Source: DATKMK01 sp035541895 (GTDB lineage Bacteria; Desulfobacterota; Binatia; HRBIN30; JACQVA1). Taken from it: 61,784 bases of DNA. The DNA lies in NCBI GenBank assembly GCA_035541895.1, contig DATKMK010000093.1, positions 1 through 61,784 on the forward strand. Reading direction: 5' to 3'. Under the pieces are notes generated by a model. That model had not been told where the DNA came from and did not search any database. It worked only from the letters and a program-made list of their open reading frames with translations. Shown in pieces: positions 51,742 to 59,568 of the stretch; within the stretch, counting starts at the first letter, position 1, and every line of letters starts with the position of its first letter. The position numbers were made by a program, and so were the translations under genes.

Positions 51742-53277
51742 TTACGCCGCGGCCGGCGTTGTGGTTCCGTCCGTCGCTCCGCCTGCCTCACCTGCGGGCG
51801 GATCACCCGGGCGCTTACGTGCGGGGCTGGGCGATCGCGGTGCGTCGTCGCCGCGAACGCCTCGATTCTGCGGCGATCTCGCCACCACCAGCAGCGACGC
51901 GGCGCGCCATGGGAGCACGCGATCAAGTCGGCGGAAGATCCCCGTCAAGAGGTCCACCGCCTTCAGTTGCACTCGGCTCAGGTGTGACCGCTTGAGAACG
52001 CGCGCGTTGAACCACAACGCCGGAACGGTCATGCGATCAAACTCAGCCATTCGCTCCACCTCGAGGCCGGCCGCAGCGATCGTCTCGCGGAGTGTCTCGC
52101 GGGTGTATCGCCGCCGGGTGTCGGATGTGGCGTCCCACTCGCCCGTGAACCCGCATTCCTGGGGCACGAGAAGGATGGCTCTCCCCTCGGGTTGGAGCGC
52201 CGTGCGAATGTTGCGCAGTGCCTGCACATCGTCCGCGGCACGTTGCAACTGATTCAGGCAGATGACGGTGTCATACTGGCCCGCGATGCCAAGGAAATCT
52301 TCCTGCGACACCAGGTCGATGCGTCGCGTGGTCACGTACGGCTTGTTCTCGGCTAGATTGCGGAGGTACTGCAAGTGATGCGGATTGACATCGGAGGCGG
52401 TGTAGAGGTCGCGCGGGACGATCTTGCGCATCAAATCACCGATCCCAGCACCGATCTCCAATACGCGCCCGCCGACGTATGGGCGCACCGTATCCGCAAT
52501 CCAAGCGCTGAATTTCGGTACCCGGAACAGGTCGGCCGCCTCGCTCGGATCACGCGGCCGGTACATGTCGTCGATCAGCCACCAACGAATCATGGACTGG
52601 ACCGCGAGCACGGCATCTGTGAATCCGATCTTCTTCCCCTCTTCGTACGTGCGTCCGGCGTAGGAAATCGGCACCTCGAAAATTCGCGCCCCGCGCTTCG
52701 CCAGTTTGAACGTCATCTCGACCTCGAGTCGAAAGTCGTTGCTCCGAATCGGGATCGACTGGAGCAACTCCGTGCGAATGGCCTTGTAGCAGGTCTCCAT
52801 ATCGGTGAGATCGAGATCGGTGAGCAGGTTGCTGCAAATGGTGAGCAACCAATTTCCAATGCGGTGGCGATAGTACAACACTCGGCGATAGTCTGAGGTG
52901 AGGAACCGCGACCCATAGACGGCATCGGCGCCGCTTTCGACGAACGGCACCATCAAGCGCGCCAGGTCTTGCGGATTGTATTCCAGATCGGCGTCCTGAA
53001 TCACCGTCACCGACCCTTGTGCCCGCGCGATTCCGGTCCGAACCGCCGCGCCTTTTCCATAGTTTCGTTCGTGTTCGATGTAGGTAATGCGCTCCGGGTT
53101 TTGCGCGGCCAATTCGCGAAGCAGCGGACGGGTTCCGTCGGTCGATCCGTCGTCGACAATGATGAGGTCGACACGGCTGATGAGCGGATCGCGGATTGCC
53201 AAGACTCGCCGGACGGCCTCCTGCACCAGATACCGCTCGTTGTAGACCGGCATGACGACCGACAGATGTTCAACCAT
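51742..53277 (-). CDS. Family 2 glycosyltransferase fused to a methyltransferase
   Basis: 511 residues. Residues 1-235 are a DPM1-like GT2: LSVVMPVYNERYLVQEAV, IIVDDGSTDGT (41-49), IQDADLEYNPQDL (metal site), YGSRFL and TDMETCYKAIRTEL. Residues 255-400 are a class I SAM-dependent methyltransferase with motif I LEIGAGIG at 273-280, SDVNPHHLQYL and LNQLQRAADD. A Pro/Arg/Gly-rich tail of 45 residues ends the protein. GT2-methyltransferase fusions often transfer a sugar and modify the chain, or coordinate both for O-methylation or capping. It is five bases from the FkbH-like gene and 46 bp before the ACP gene. The acceptor is unknown. Confidence 0.92.
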   Translation of the reverse strand: MVEHLSVVMPVYNERYLVQEAVRRVLAIRDPLISRVDLIIVDDGSTDGTRPLLRELAAQNPERITYIEHERNYGKGAAVRTGIARAQGSVTVIQDADLEYNPQDLARLMVPFVESGADAVYGSRFLTSDYRRVLYYRHRIGNWLLTICSNLLTDLDLTDMETCYKAIRTELLQSIPIRSNDFRLEVEMTFKLAKRGARIFEVPISYAGRTYEEGKKIGFTDAVLAVQSMIRWWLIDDMYRPRDPSEAADLFRVPKFSAWIADTVRPYVGGRVLEIGAGIGDLMRKIVPRDLYTASDVNPHHLQYLRNLAENKPYVTTRRIDLVSQEDFLGIAGQYDTVICLNQLQRAADDVQALRNIRTALQPEGRAILLVPQECGFTGEWDATSDTRRRYTRETLRETIAAAGLEVERMAEFDRMTVPALWFNARVLKRSHLSRVQLKAVDLLTGIFRRLDRVLPWRAASLLVVARSPQNRGVRGDDAPRSPSPARKRPGDPPAGEAGGATDGTTTPAAA

Positions 53278-53282
53278 CGAGC

Positions 53283-55049
53283 TCAGGCCGCCTCCGTCAT
53301 CTGAACTTCACACGGTTGATACGCGGACACCGCCAAGCGCCAACGCGTGACACCAGTCTCCTCCGCTTGCACGCGCTCGAAGCCGAATTGGCGATAGAAG
53401 TCCTTCACCATCGCGTTCTTCGCGCTCGGGATGTAGCATCCTTCGACGACAGTACACCCCTGCCGTGCGGCGATGCCCATTACCTGGTTCATCACGTACT
53501 GCTCGACGCCGCGCCCCAGCACGCGGCAACTCATCAACCACGAGTCGATTTCGACGACCGGCGGGCGGATGCGAAGGATGACCACCGATATCAGTCCATT
53601 GTCGCCGAATTTGTCGGCGAGCTTCACATAGAGGGGAAGGACTTCGCCCTCCTGGATCATCATCGCCTCGCACTCAGCCTGACTGTAGCGACGGGTGGTC
53701 AGATTGAATTGGTTGCTGCGCTGGATGAGCTGCGCAATTCGAGGCAGGTGAAAGGTGTCGAATCGCTTCAGCGTCACCTGCATGTCGAGCGAGCGGAGGT
53801 ACTCCGCGAGGTCGCTGAACCCGGCCTGGATCTCTTGCCGGGAAGCGTTCTGCCGGTACAGATCTGCCCGACGCCGATCTTCGTCGGAGAACGATGTCGT
53901 TTCGAACAGGTTCAGCTCCGAGATAACCCGCACATAGTCGGCCGGGTCCTCGGGAAGCTCGGGCACGATCACCTCCGGCAAGGTCTCGCGAACCAACTGG
54001 CGCTCGAAGATATTGTCGTCGAGAAAGGCGATCGAGTCCAAACCGATGTTCAGCGTCTGTTGAATGTGGCGAATATTGTCCGGCTTGGGATTCCAGTTGG
54101 CCACAAACACCGCAAAGTCCTCTTCTCTCAGCACCATCTCGGGATGATGGCGAAACGGCTCGACGGCCGTTGCCTGCTCGTTCTTGCTGCACACCGCCAA
54201 CACGATTCCGCGCCGCTTCAGTTCGAGCAGATAATGCTGGAGCCGGTGAAACGGCTCGCCGTCGCCGTAGGGACCGATGACGATGCCTTCCAAGCCGTCG
54301 TCGCCGATCACGCCGCCCCAGAGCGTGTTATCGAGATCGACCACGACGCACTTGACGAGCTGTCCGGCCTTGGCCAGCACGATGTCCACGATGTTCTGCG
54401 CCACCAGCGGCAAATGTTCGAGCGCGCAAAACGCCTTCGCCAACGTCCACAGCCGCTCGTCCAACCAGTTGCGGCGCCCAACATAGGAGGCGAGCGCATC
54501 GACATCGTTGATCAAGACGTGGGCCCGGTCGCGCGCCAGCGCGGTGATCGCCAGGTTGAGTCGCTGCACCGTTGGATAAAAGGCTTCGGACACCTTGTGG
54601 TCGAAATTTCCGAAGTGGCGCTCGTAGGGAAGCACGTACGTGTTCTGAACGATGGCCGCCGTGGAGCGGTTTCGAAAGGCATCCCAAACCGACGCGGTGC
54701 GGGCGGCGATACGCTCGCTAAAGTCGCCGCGCGCGTCCGCCTCGCGATGATACTTCGACCGCAGCGCATTGAGCGAATTCAGAATGACCACGGTATCGGG
54801 TGCGAACTGGTAGAGGCCCGACTCGGGGTTGAACACTTCGAGTTCGATCGAATCAAATTCCGCCAGATAGATCTCGCCTCGAACGCCGTGGCGAGCGAGG
54901 AGCGCCTTGAGCAGCGGCACCAATTGGGGCACGGCCGCATCGGACAGAATCGCCAACCGCTCCGTGCGCCGGCACGCAGCCGGCGACTCCCGCTTGCCCT
55001 CACGCAAGAGCTTCGCATAGTCGAGGTGCGAGCGATCCGACGTCAGCAT
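53283..55049 (-). CDS. FkbH-like HAD-IIIC family protein
   Basis: 588 residues. The N-terminal 230 residues hold a SGNH-like extension (RLAILSDAAVPQLVPLLKALL). The central HAD domain has CVVVDLDNTLWGGVIGDDGLEGI with catalytic Asp238 and Asp240, AVCSKNEQATA and FLDDNIFERQLV. The C-terminal 170 residues, including RSNQFNLTTRRYSQAECEAMM and YVMNQVMGIAARQGCTVVEG, form a GNAT-like domain. This is the FkbH architecture; studied FkbH enzymes load a glyceryl unit from 1,3-bisphosphoglycerate onto an ACP. An ACP gene lies two genes downstream. A role in glyceryl- or lactyl-ACP formation for glycan acylation is an inference. Confidence 0.9.
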   Translation of the reverse strand: MLTSDRSHLDYAKLLREGKRESPAACRRTERLAILSDAAVPQLVPLLKALLARHGVRGEIYLAEFDSIELEVFNPESGLYQFAPDTVVILNSLNALRSKYHREADARGDFSERIAARTASVWDAFRNRSTAAIVQNTYVLPYERHFGNFDHKVSEAFYPTVQRLNLAITALARDRAHVLINDVDALASYVGRRNWLDERLWTLAKAFCALEHLPLVAQNIVDIVLAKAGQLVKCVVVDLDNTLWGGVIGDDGLEGIVIGPYGDGEPFHRLQHYLLELKRRGIVLAVCSKNEQATAVEPFRHHPEMVLREEDFAVFVANWNPKPDNIRHIQQTLNIGLDSIAFLDDNIFERQLVRETLPEVIVPELPEDPADYVRVISELNLFETTSFSDEDRRRADLYRQNASRQEIQAGFSDLAEYLRSLDMQVTLKRFDTFHLPRIAQLIQRSNQFNLTTRRYSQAECEAMMIQEGEVLPLYVKLADKFGDNGLISVVILRIRPPVVEIDSWLMSCRVLGRGVEQYVMNQVMGIAARQGCTVVEGCYIPSAKNAMVKDFYRQFGFERVQAEETGVTRWRLAVSAYQPCEVQMTEAA

Positions 55050-55759
55050 TCCTGTCCTCCGGTGATCGGAAGGTTTGCGCCATTGACGTACGCGGCATCC
55101 GGCGAGAGCAGGAATCGAATCACCCCCGCCACTTCCAACGCCGTCGCCAGGCGGCCCATCGGCAGTCCTTGTTCGACTTGTTCAATGAACGCCGCGGGCA
55201 GATCGCCGATGAAGTCGGTCCGCGTCATTCCCGGAGCGACGGCATTCACGCGAACACCGTAGCGAATGAATTCGACGGCCATGCTTCTGGTGAGGCCGAG
55301 TAGCGCGTGCTTGCTCGTACAATAGGCGGCCAACTTCGCCGGCGGCATCCCCAGCGTGTACGACGTCAGAACGTTCACGATGGCGCCGGCGCCGCCACGC
55401 TGTTTGACCTGCTCCGCAAACGTTCGAGACAACACAAACAGCCCACGCAGCGCAACCATTTGATACGCGAGGAACGCCTCCACGTCGGTCTTCAGCAACA
55501 GGCGTCGTTCCGCCGGTTGCGACGCATTGTTGACCAACGCCTGAAACTCACCCGCCCGCACAACGTCGGCCAATTCTGCGACCGACTCTGCCGACGCCTG
55601 GTCGTAGTGCCGCGGCTCGGCACCGGTAGCATCCGCAACCACGCGCGCTTTGTCGGGGTTGCGACAGAACGTGAACACGACGTGATGCCCGTCCGCGATC
55701 AGTCGGCGGACCGTGGCCTCGCCGATACCGCTGTTTCCACCAGTGAGCAGAACGCGCAT
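55043..55759 (-). CDS. FabG-like short-chain dehydrogenase/reductase
   Basis: 238 residues. TGGNSGIGEATVRRLI (NADP-binding), NNASQPAERRLLL, the catalytic Ser in NVLTSYTLGM and the YCTSK Tyr/Lys pair, then VNAVAPGMTRTDFIGDLP, identify a classical SDR of the 3-oxoacyl-ACP reductase type. The start overlaps the MaoC stop by one base (TGATG) and its stop overlaps the FkbH start by seven. It likely reduces a beta-keto or hydroxy acyl group on the dedicated ACP, though reduction of a nucleotide sugar is also possible. The C-terminus (GANLPITGGQEC) is the standard FabG ending. Confidence 0.9.
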   Translation of the reverse strand: MRVLLTGGNSGIGEATVRRLIADGHHVVFTFCRNPDKARVVADATGAEPRHYDQASAESVAELADVVRAGEFQALVNNASQPAERRLLLKTDVEAFLAYQMVALRGLFVLSRTFAEQVKQRGGAGAIVNVLTSYTLGMPPAKLAAYCTSKHALLGLTRSMAVEFIRYGVRVNAVAPGMTRTDFIGDLPAAFIEQVEQGLPMGRLATALEVAGVIRFLLSPDAAYVNGANLPITGGQEC

Positions 55760-56181
55760 CAGAGCAGACCGACCTGCACCTTCGATTTTGCCGCGACGCG
55801 CCCACGGGTCAGATTGGTTGCCACCATTTCGAGGGTCACGGCGCCGACCGCGTGTGCAACCTGAGTCACTTCGGCATCGATGCGGATTTCATCGCCCAAA
55901 TGACACGGGCTTTTGAACTGAGTGTTGACCGCATGCAGCACCACTCGGCCGGCTGGGAAGTGCACACCCACAAAGTGTGAAATGAACGCATTGAGGATCA
56001 CTCCGTGCATCACTTTTTCCGGGAAGCCGAGCTGTCGGGCAAAATCATCATCGGTGTGCAGGAAGTTGGTATCCCCGGACGCCGCAACGAAATGGTCGTA
56101 CACTTCTTGCGAGATACGGTAACACCGGCTGGTCCGGAACCCTTCGCCGATGGAATCGATCACTGCGGTCGATTGCGTCAT
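55759..56181 (-). CDS. MaoC-like (R)-hydroxyacyl dehydratase
   Basis: 140 residues from an ATG that overlaps the preceding GT2 stop (ATGA); the longer open frame upstream is out of family. A single hotdog with the MaoC signature SGDTNFLHTDDDFARQLGFPEKVMHG. Asp37 and His42 have the D-x-x-x-x-H spacing of the (R)-specific enoyl-CoA hydratase active site. HLGDEIRIDAEV is the next beta strand. The length is that of a stand-alone hydratase/dehydratase. With FabG-like reductase directly downstream, it forms the reduce-dehydrate pair seen in acyl-building modules. Confidence 0.9.
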   Translation of the reverse strand: MTQSTAVIDSIGEGFRTSRCYRISQEVYDHFVAASGDTNFLHTDDDFARQLGFPEKVMHGVILNAFISHFVGVHFPAGRVVLHAVNTQFKSPCHLGDEIRIDAEVTQVAHAVGAVTLEMVATNLTRGRVAAKSKVQVGLL

Positions 56182-57008
56182 ACGGGTTGCTGAGCCGGTG
56201 CAGACATTTCGCGGTAGCGATTGCGCAGGCTCTCGAATTGCCGCTGCCGCCACCACCCCGAGCGATGCAGGAGGTAACGCGTTGTTAACCAAAGAATACC
56301 CAGACCGTAGCGAGTGCTGGCCAGAAAACTGGCGGATGATGCCTCCGCAAAATACCGCGTCGGAACCGGCACCTCGGCGATGCGAAAGCCCCCCTCGACG
56401 ATTTGTGCGATGATCTCCTGGTCGAAGATGAACTTATCGGCGTTCAGCGCGACGTTGACCGTCTCCAGCACCTCGCGTCGGTAGGCCCGATAGCCGGTGT
56501 GGTACTCTGACAGCCGCAGACCGAAGACCCAGTTTTCGACGCCGGTCAAGAAGCGGTTTGAAACGTATTTCCACCACGGCATTCCGCCGCTCAGCGCGGA
56601 GCCGCTTTTCAGCCGCGAGCCGAGCACCACGTCCGCGTCGCCGCGCTGGATCGGGTGCACAATCTCGGGGAGCAAGCGCGGATCGTACTGATAGTCCGGA
56701 TGCACCATGACGATGATGTCCGCGCCGGCCCGCAGCGCCTCGGCATAGCAGGTTTTCTGATTGGCGCCGTACCCGTAGTTGCGGTCGTGCAAAAACAGCT
56801 TGAGGTTGAGTTCGCGCGCAACCGCAACGGTATCATCCGTGCTGCCGTCGTCGACCAAGATCACCATGTCGACGGAATCGTGCGGCAACTCGGTGTAGGT
56901 CATCCGCAGCGTGCGGCCGGCATTGTAGGCGGGCATCACGACCACGACCTTCGGGCGGTCGGTCGCGCGCAGCGCCGTCAGCGGTTGGTTGGCTTCCGCG
57001 CTATGCAT
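56178..57008 (-). CDS. Family 2 glycosyltransferase (DPM1-like)
   Basis: 276 residues. PKVVVVMPAYNAGRTLRMTYTEL begins the GT-A fold; LVDDGSTDDT, HDRNYGYGANQKTCYAEAL, IVMVHPDYQYDP (metal site) and GSRLKSG follow, with EYHTGYRAYRREVLETV in the acceptor region. The C-terminal 50 residues include a membrane-proximal helix (GLGILWLTTRYLLHR). It resembles small polyprenyl-phosphate or undecaprenyl-type glycosyltransferases. It overlaps the methyltransferase by 31 bp and the MaoC gene by 4 bp. Confidence 0.92.
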   Translation of the reverse strand: MHSAEANQPLTALRATDRPKVVVVMPAYNAGRTLRMTYTELPHDSVDMVILVDDGSTDDTVAVARELNLKLFLHDRNYGYGANQKTCYAEALRAGADIIVMVHPDYQYDPRLLPEIVHPIQRGDADVVLGSRLKSGSALSGGMPWWKYVSNRFLTGVENWVFGLRLSEYHTGYRAYRREVLETVNVALNADKFIFDQEIIAQIVEGGFRIAEVPVPTRYFAEASSASFLASTRYGLGILWLTTRYLLHRSGWWRQRQFESLRNRYREMSAPAQQPV

Positions 57009-57955
57009 ACCATCTGATCTCCCAGATCAACCGAAATCCTGAGCTGGTCCATCCGCAGTCCACGAGCGATGCCGCTGGCAGCCCGCTCGAGTCCGGTGCT
57101 GTATTGCGAGAGTTTGTAGAGCCAGTGCTGCAGCGGGAACTCACGCCCAAACGACTTCTGACGTTCCACGACGAACCCTTCCGACTCGAGCAGCTGGGCA
57201 AGCGTTCGGCGGTCAAAATAGTAGTAGTGATCGTCGAGCAACCCCCACCAGTGGACACCGGCGAGTCGCGCCGTCCAGCTCCCGAGGTCGGGGGTGAGAA
57301 TCAACAGGCGGCCGCCCGGCGCGAGCGCTCGATACGCGCTCGCCACGGCCGCTCGGGGCGCCGTCAGGTGCTCAATCGCATCCGCCAGCACGACCACATC
57401 GACCGACGCACCGGGAATCGGTGCCTCTTCAAACACCCCGCGCCACACATCCAAGCCGAACTCACGCCGAGCGTACTCCGCGGCCCAGTGGGAGGGCTCG
57501 ATTCCTTGGACGTCAAAGCCGAGGTCGCGTGCCGCCACCAAGAGAAAGCCGGTGGCACAACCAACATCGAGCAGTCGGCCAGACATGCTCGGCAACAGAG
57601 CCAGCAGGCGCTGTGCGTTGCGGACACGCTCGGCGGCCGAGCTCATGTACGCGGGGTCCTCGCCCGCCTGGTACATGGGCTTGACGTCTTCACGGAGCCG
57701 CGCCGGCAGCACCCCGAGGCCGCACGATTCGCACCGTTCGATCGCTCGCACCAAGTCGCGTGTCGCGTGGGTAATGCGATACACGTCGCTTTGGACCGTG
57801 TCGACCGGCGCGCGGCGACCGCCAAACAGTCGAGCGAACGAACGACCGCCGCAGACAATGCAGGCATCGCGCGGTGGCGACTCGCGCGCTATGACCTGCG
57901 CCGAAGAACCGTTATCTCGGGGCATAAGCTGGTGATGCGCGGACGGAGCAGCCAT
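56978..57955 (-). CDS. Class I SAM methyltransferase with N-terminal zinc ribbon
   Basis: Up to 325 residues from an ATG at 57955 (another at 57925). Two CxxC pairs, Cys32/Cys35 in ACIVCGG and Cys75/Cys78 in CESCGLGV, form a zinc ribbon before the Rossmann methyltransferase: motif I LLDVGCATGFLL (LDVGCATG at 129-136), VVLADAIEHL and ALAPGGRLLILTPD. WWGLLDDHYYYFDRRTLAQLLE is typical of methyltransferases in O-antigen/exopolysaccharide clusters (C-methyl or capping type). It overlaps the GT-C gene by up to 67 bp, longer than usual, which makes the upstream ATG less certain. Confidence 0.88.
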   Translation of the reverse strand: MAAPSAHHQLMPRDNGSSAQVIARESPPRDACIVCGGRSFARLFGGRRAPVDTVQSDVYRITHATRDLVRAIERCESCGLGVLPARLREDVKPMYQAGEDPAYMSSAAERVRNAQRLLALLPSMSGRLLDVGCATGFLLVAARDLGFDVQGIEPSHWAAEYARREFGLDVWRGVFEEAPIPGASVDVVVLADAIEHLTAPRAAVASAYRALAPGGRLLILTPDLGSWTARLAGVHWWGLLDDHYYYFDRRTLAQLLESEGFVVERQKSFGREFPLQHWLYKLSQYSTGLERAASGIARGLRMDQLRISVDLGDQMVCIARKPTNR

Positions 57956-59547
57956 GGGTGTTGCGAGAATCGCGCGGCAATCCGGTACGGAAGCTGTTCC
58001 TGCTCAAGCGCCTGGAGCAATTCCTTGGCTGGCGGTGCAACCACGAGCAGCGTGTGTCCTTGCCGCCAATCGGGATTCCATCGATGTGTGATGCCCTTCT
58101 TTGCCGCCGAACTCAACACAATTGCGTCCGGGCGGCGCTCCTGCGACCCCTCGATGGTGCGGCGGTCGAGCGGTATCCAATCCGCCGTGAATCGGCCAAG
58201 CCGAGGAAGATACGTCGGCTTCTGGTAGAATTCGACACGACTGCCCGCCGCTATGTTGGTCTGCATCCAGGTCTCGGCTTGGTAGCGCGAATCGGTACGC
58301 AATAGGCGGTCGAGTTCGACGCCGCGAGCCAGGCTCAACCCGCACACTGCCGCGACGGCGACGCGTGGGAACCATGAGCGCCGCGTCGCCCACGCATCGG
58401 CACACAACGCCGCCCCGCAGAGCGCTGCGACCACGCTGAGCGGCATCGTATAGCGCAAGGTGATGAGGTCGAGCGTTCGCAGCGAGAGGTAATACTGCGC
58501 GAGCGCCGGCGCGAGCAGCCACAGCCCGGCTCGGCGGCGCCACGCGACGTAGGCGACCCCCAACATCACCACCGCAAACAACACGGGGCCGAAGGTGCTC
58601 TCGGTCATGTCGTACCATTGCGTGAGGTATTGCCACTCCTTCGCCCACCCCTTGAACCACGCGAATTCCACCGGCGCCAGACGCGCGTTCACGTCCGCGA
58701 ACCTTGCTCCACTCAGATACCGAATGCGCCGCAGAAAGCCGCTGGGATTGAGCACCACATTGTTGGCGATCGTCATGACCATCAGCGCCGCCAACAATCC
58801 GGCACGCGTCCCGGGGTTCCACACCGCGAACCACCAACGGCGCCGCGGCGGCAGCATGCTCGAGGCCGAGTGCCGAGCACGCACAACGAGCATCAGCGGC
58901 AACGGCAACAGAAAGGCAAAGCCTTGCTCCTTCGTCGACACGGCCATCGCCGCGGCAATCCCGAGCACGACATACGGCCCGCGCCGTTCGCTGTCCGATG
59001 CGACACACGCTGCCCACAACGCCATGACCAGCCACATCAGATACGACGCGTCGAGATTGCTGGTATGCGCGTAATAGATGAGCGGATATGCGGTCGCCAC
59101 GATCCAGGCGGCCAGCACACCGGTGGTGCGATCGAACACGCGCCGACCGATCCCGTACGTGAGGGCGACGGTCGTCGCGATGCAGGCGACGTTCACGCAT
59201 CGACCCAGCATCGCCAGCACGTACAACGCGTGTTCGGGGCGCGTGAACCCGTACGGGTACGTGGCCGCCGGATGGCGCCACTGACCGGTGATAAACAAGA
59301 CGCCCAAGTACGGCGCGTACGAGAGCGCCAACAGCAGCGGCCAGCCCAACGGATACTTGAAGTAGAACCATCCGGAATTCCACGGCGCAATCGAACGCCG
59401 AACGATGCTCAGTACGGTCAGCGGCCCCAGCGCGTCGGCCGCCCACGAATCGTTGCCGTTCGGCAAGCCCCAATTCAACTGGTACGTACACAGCGCAACG
59501 CTCACCAGGATTACGGCGAACACGCGTGGATCAACGCGAGCGCTCAT
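57889..59547 (-). CDS. GT-C membrane glycosyltransferase, ArnT/PMT-like
   Basis: 552 residues with about 11 membrane helices. The first periplasmic loop reads NGNDSWAADALGPLTVL, with the acidic residue expected in lipid-donor-using GT-C enzymes; later segments include FKYPLGWPLLLALSYAPYL, RPEHALYVLAMLGRCVNVACI, YYAHTSNLDASYLMWLVMALW, STKEQGFAFLLPLPLML and LTMPLSVVAALCGAALC-like membrane helices. A C-terminal soluble part of about 120 residues follows. It likely transfers a sugar from polyprenol phosphate to a glycan on the outer side of the inner membrane. It is 21 bp from the MBL-fold gene. Confidence 0.86.
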   Translation of the reverse strand: MSARVDPRVFAVILVSVALCTYQLNWGLPNGNDSWAADALGPLTVLSIVRRSIAPWNSGWFYFKYPLGWPLLLALSYAPYLGVLFITGQWRHPAATYPYGFTRPEHALYVLAMLGRCVNVACIATTVALTYGIGRRVFDRTTGVLAAWIVATAYPLIYYAHTSNLDASYLMWLVMALWAACVASDSERRGPYVVLGIAAAMAVSTKEQGFAFLLPLPLMLVVRARHSASSMLPPRRRWWFAVWNPGTRAGLLAALMVMTIANNVVLNPSGFLRRIRYLSGARFADVNARLAPVEFAWFKGWAKEWQYLTQWYDMTESTFGPVLFAVVMLGVAYVAWRRRAGLWLLAPALAQYYLSLRTLDLITLRYTMPLSVVAALCGAALCADAWATRRSWFPRVAVAAVCGLSLARGVELDRLLRTDSRYQAETWMQTNIAAGSRVEFYQKPTYLPRLGRFTADWIPLDRRTIEGSQERRPDAIVLSSAAKKGITHRWNPDWRQGHTLLVVAPPAKELLQALEQEQLPYRIAARFSQHPWLLRPRITSLCPEITVLRRRS

Positions 59548-59568
59548 ACACGTGGGCCCGCGTCGACG

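Noticed and set aside
53316..55262. Plus-strand open frame of 648 residues opposite the FkbH-like gene
   Set aside because: The minus strand encodes a full FkbH-like protein with catalytic motifs and overlaps its operon neighbours; the plus frame has no motif.
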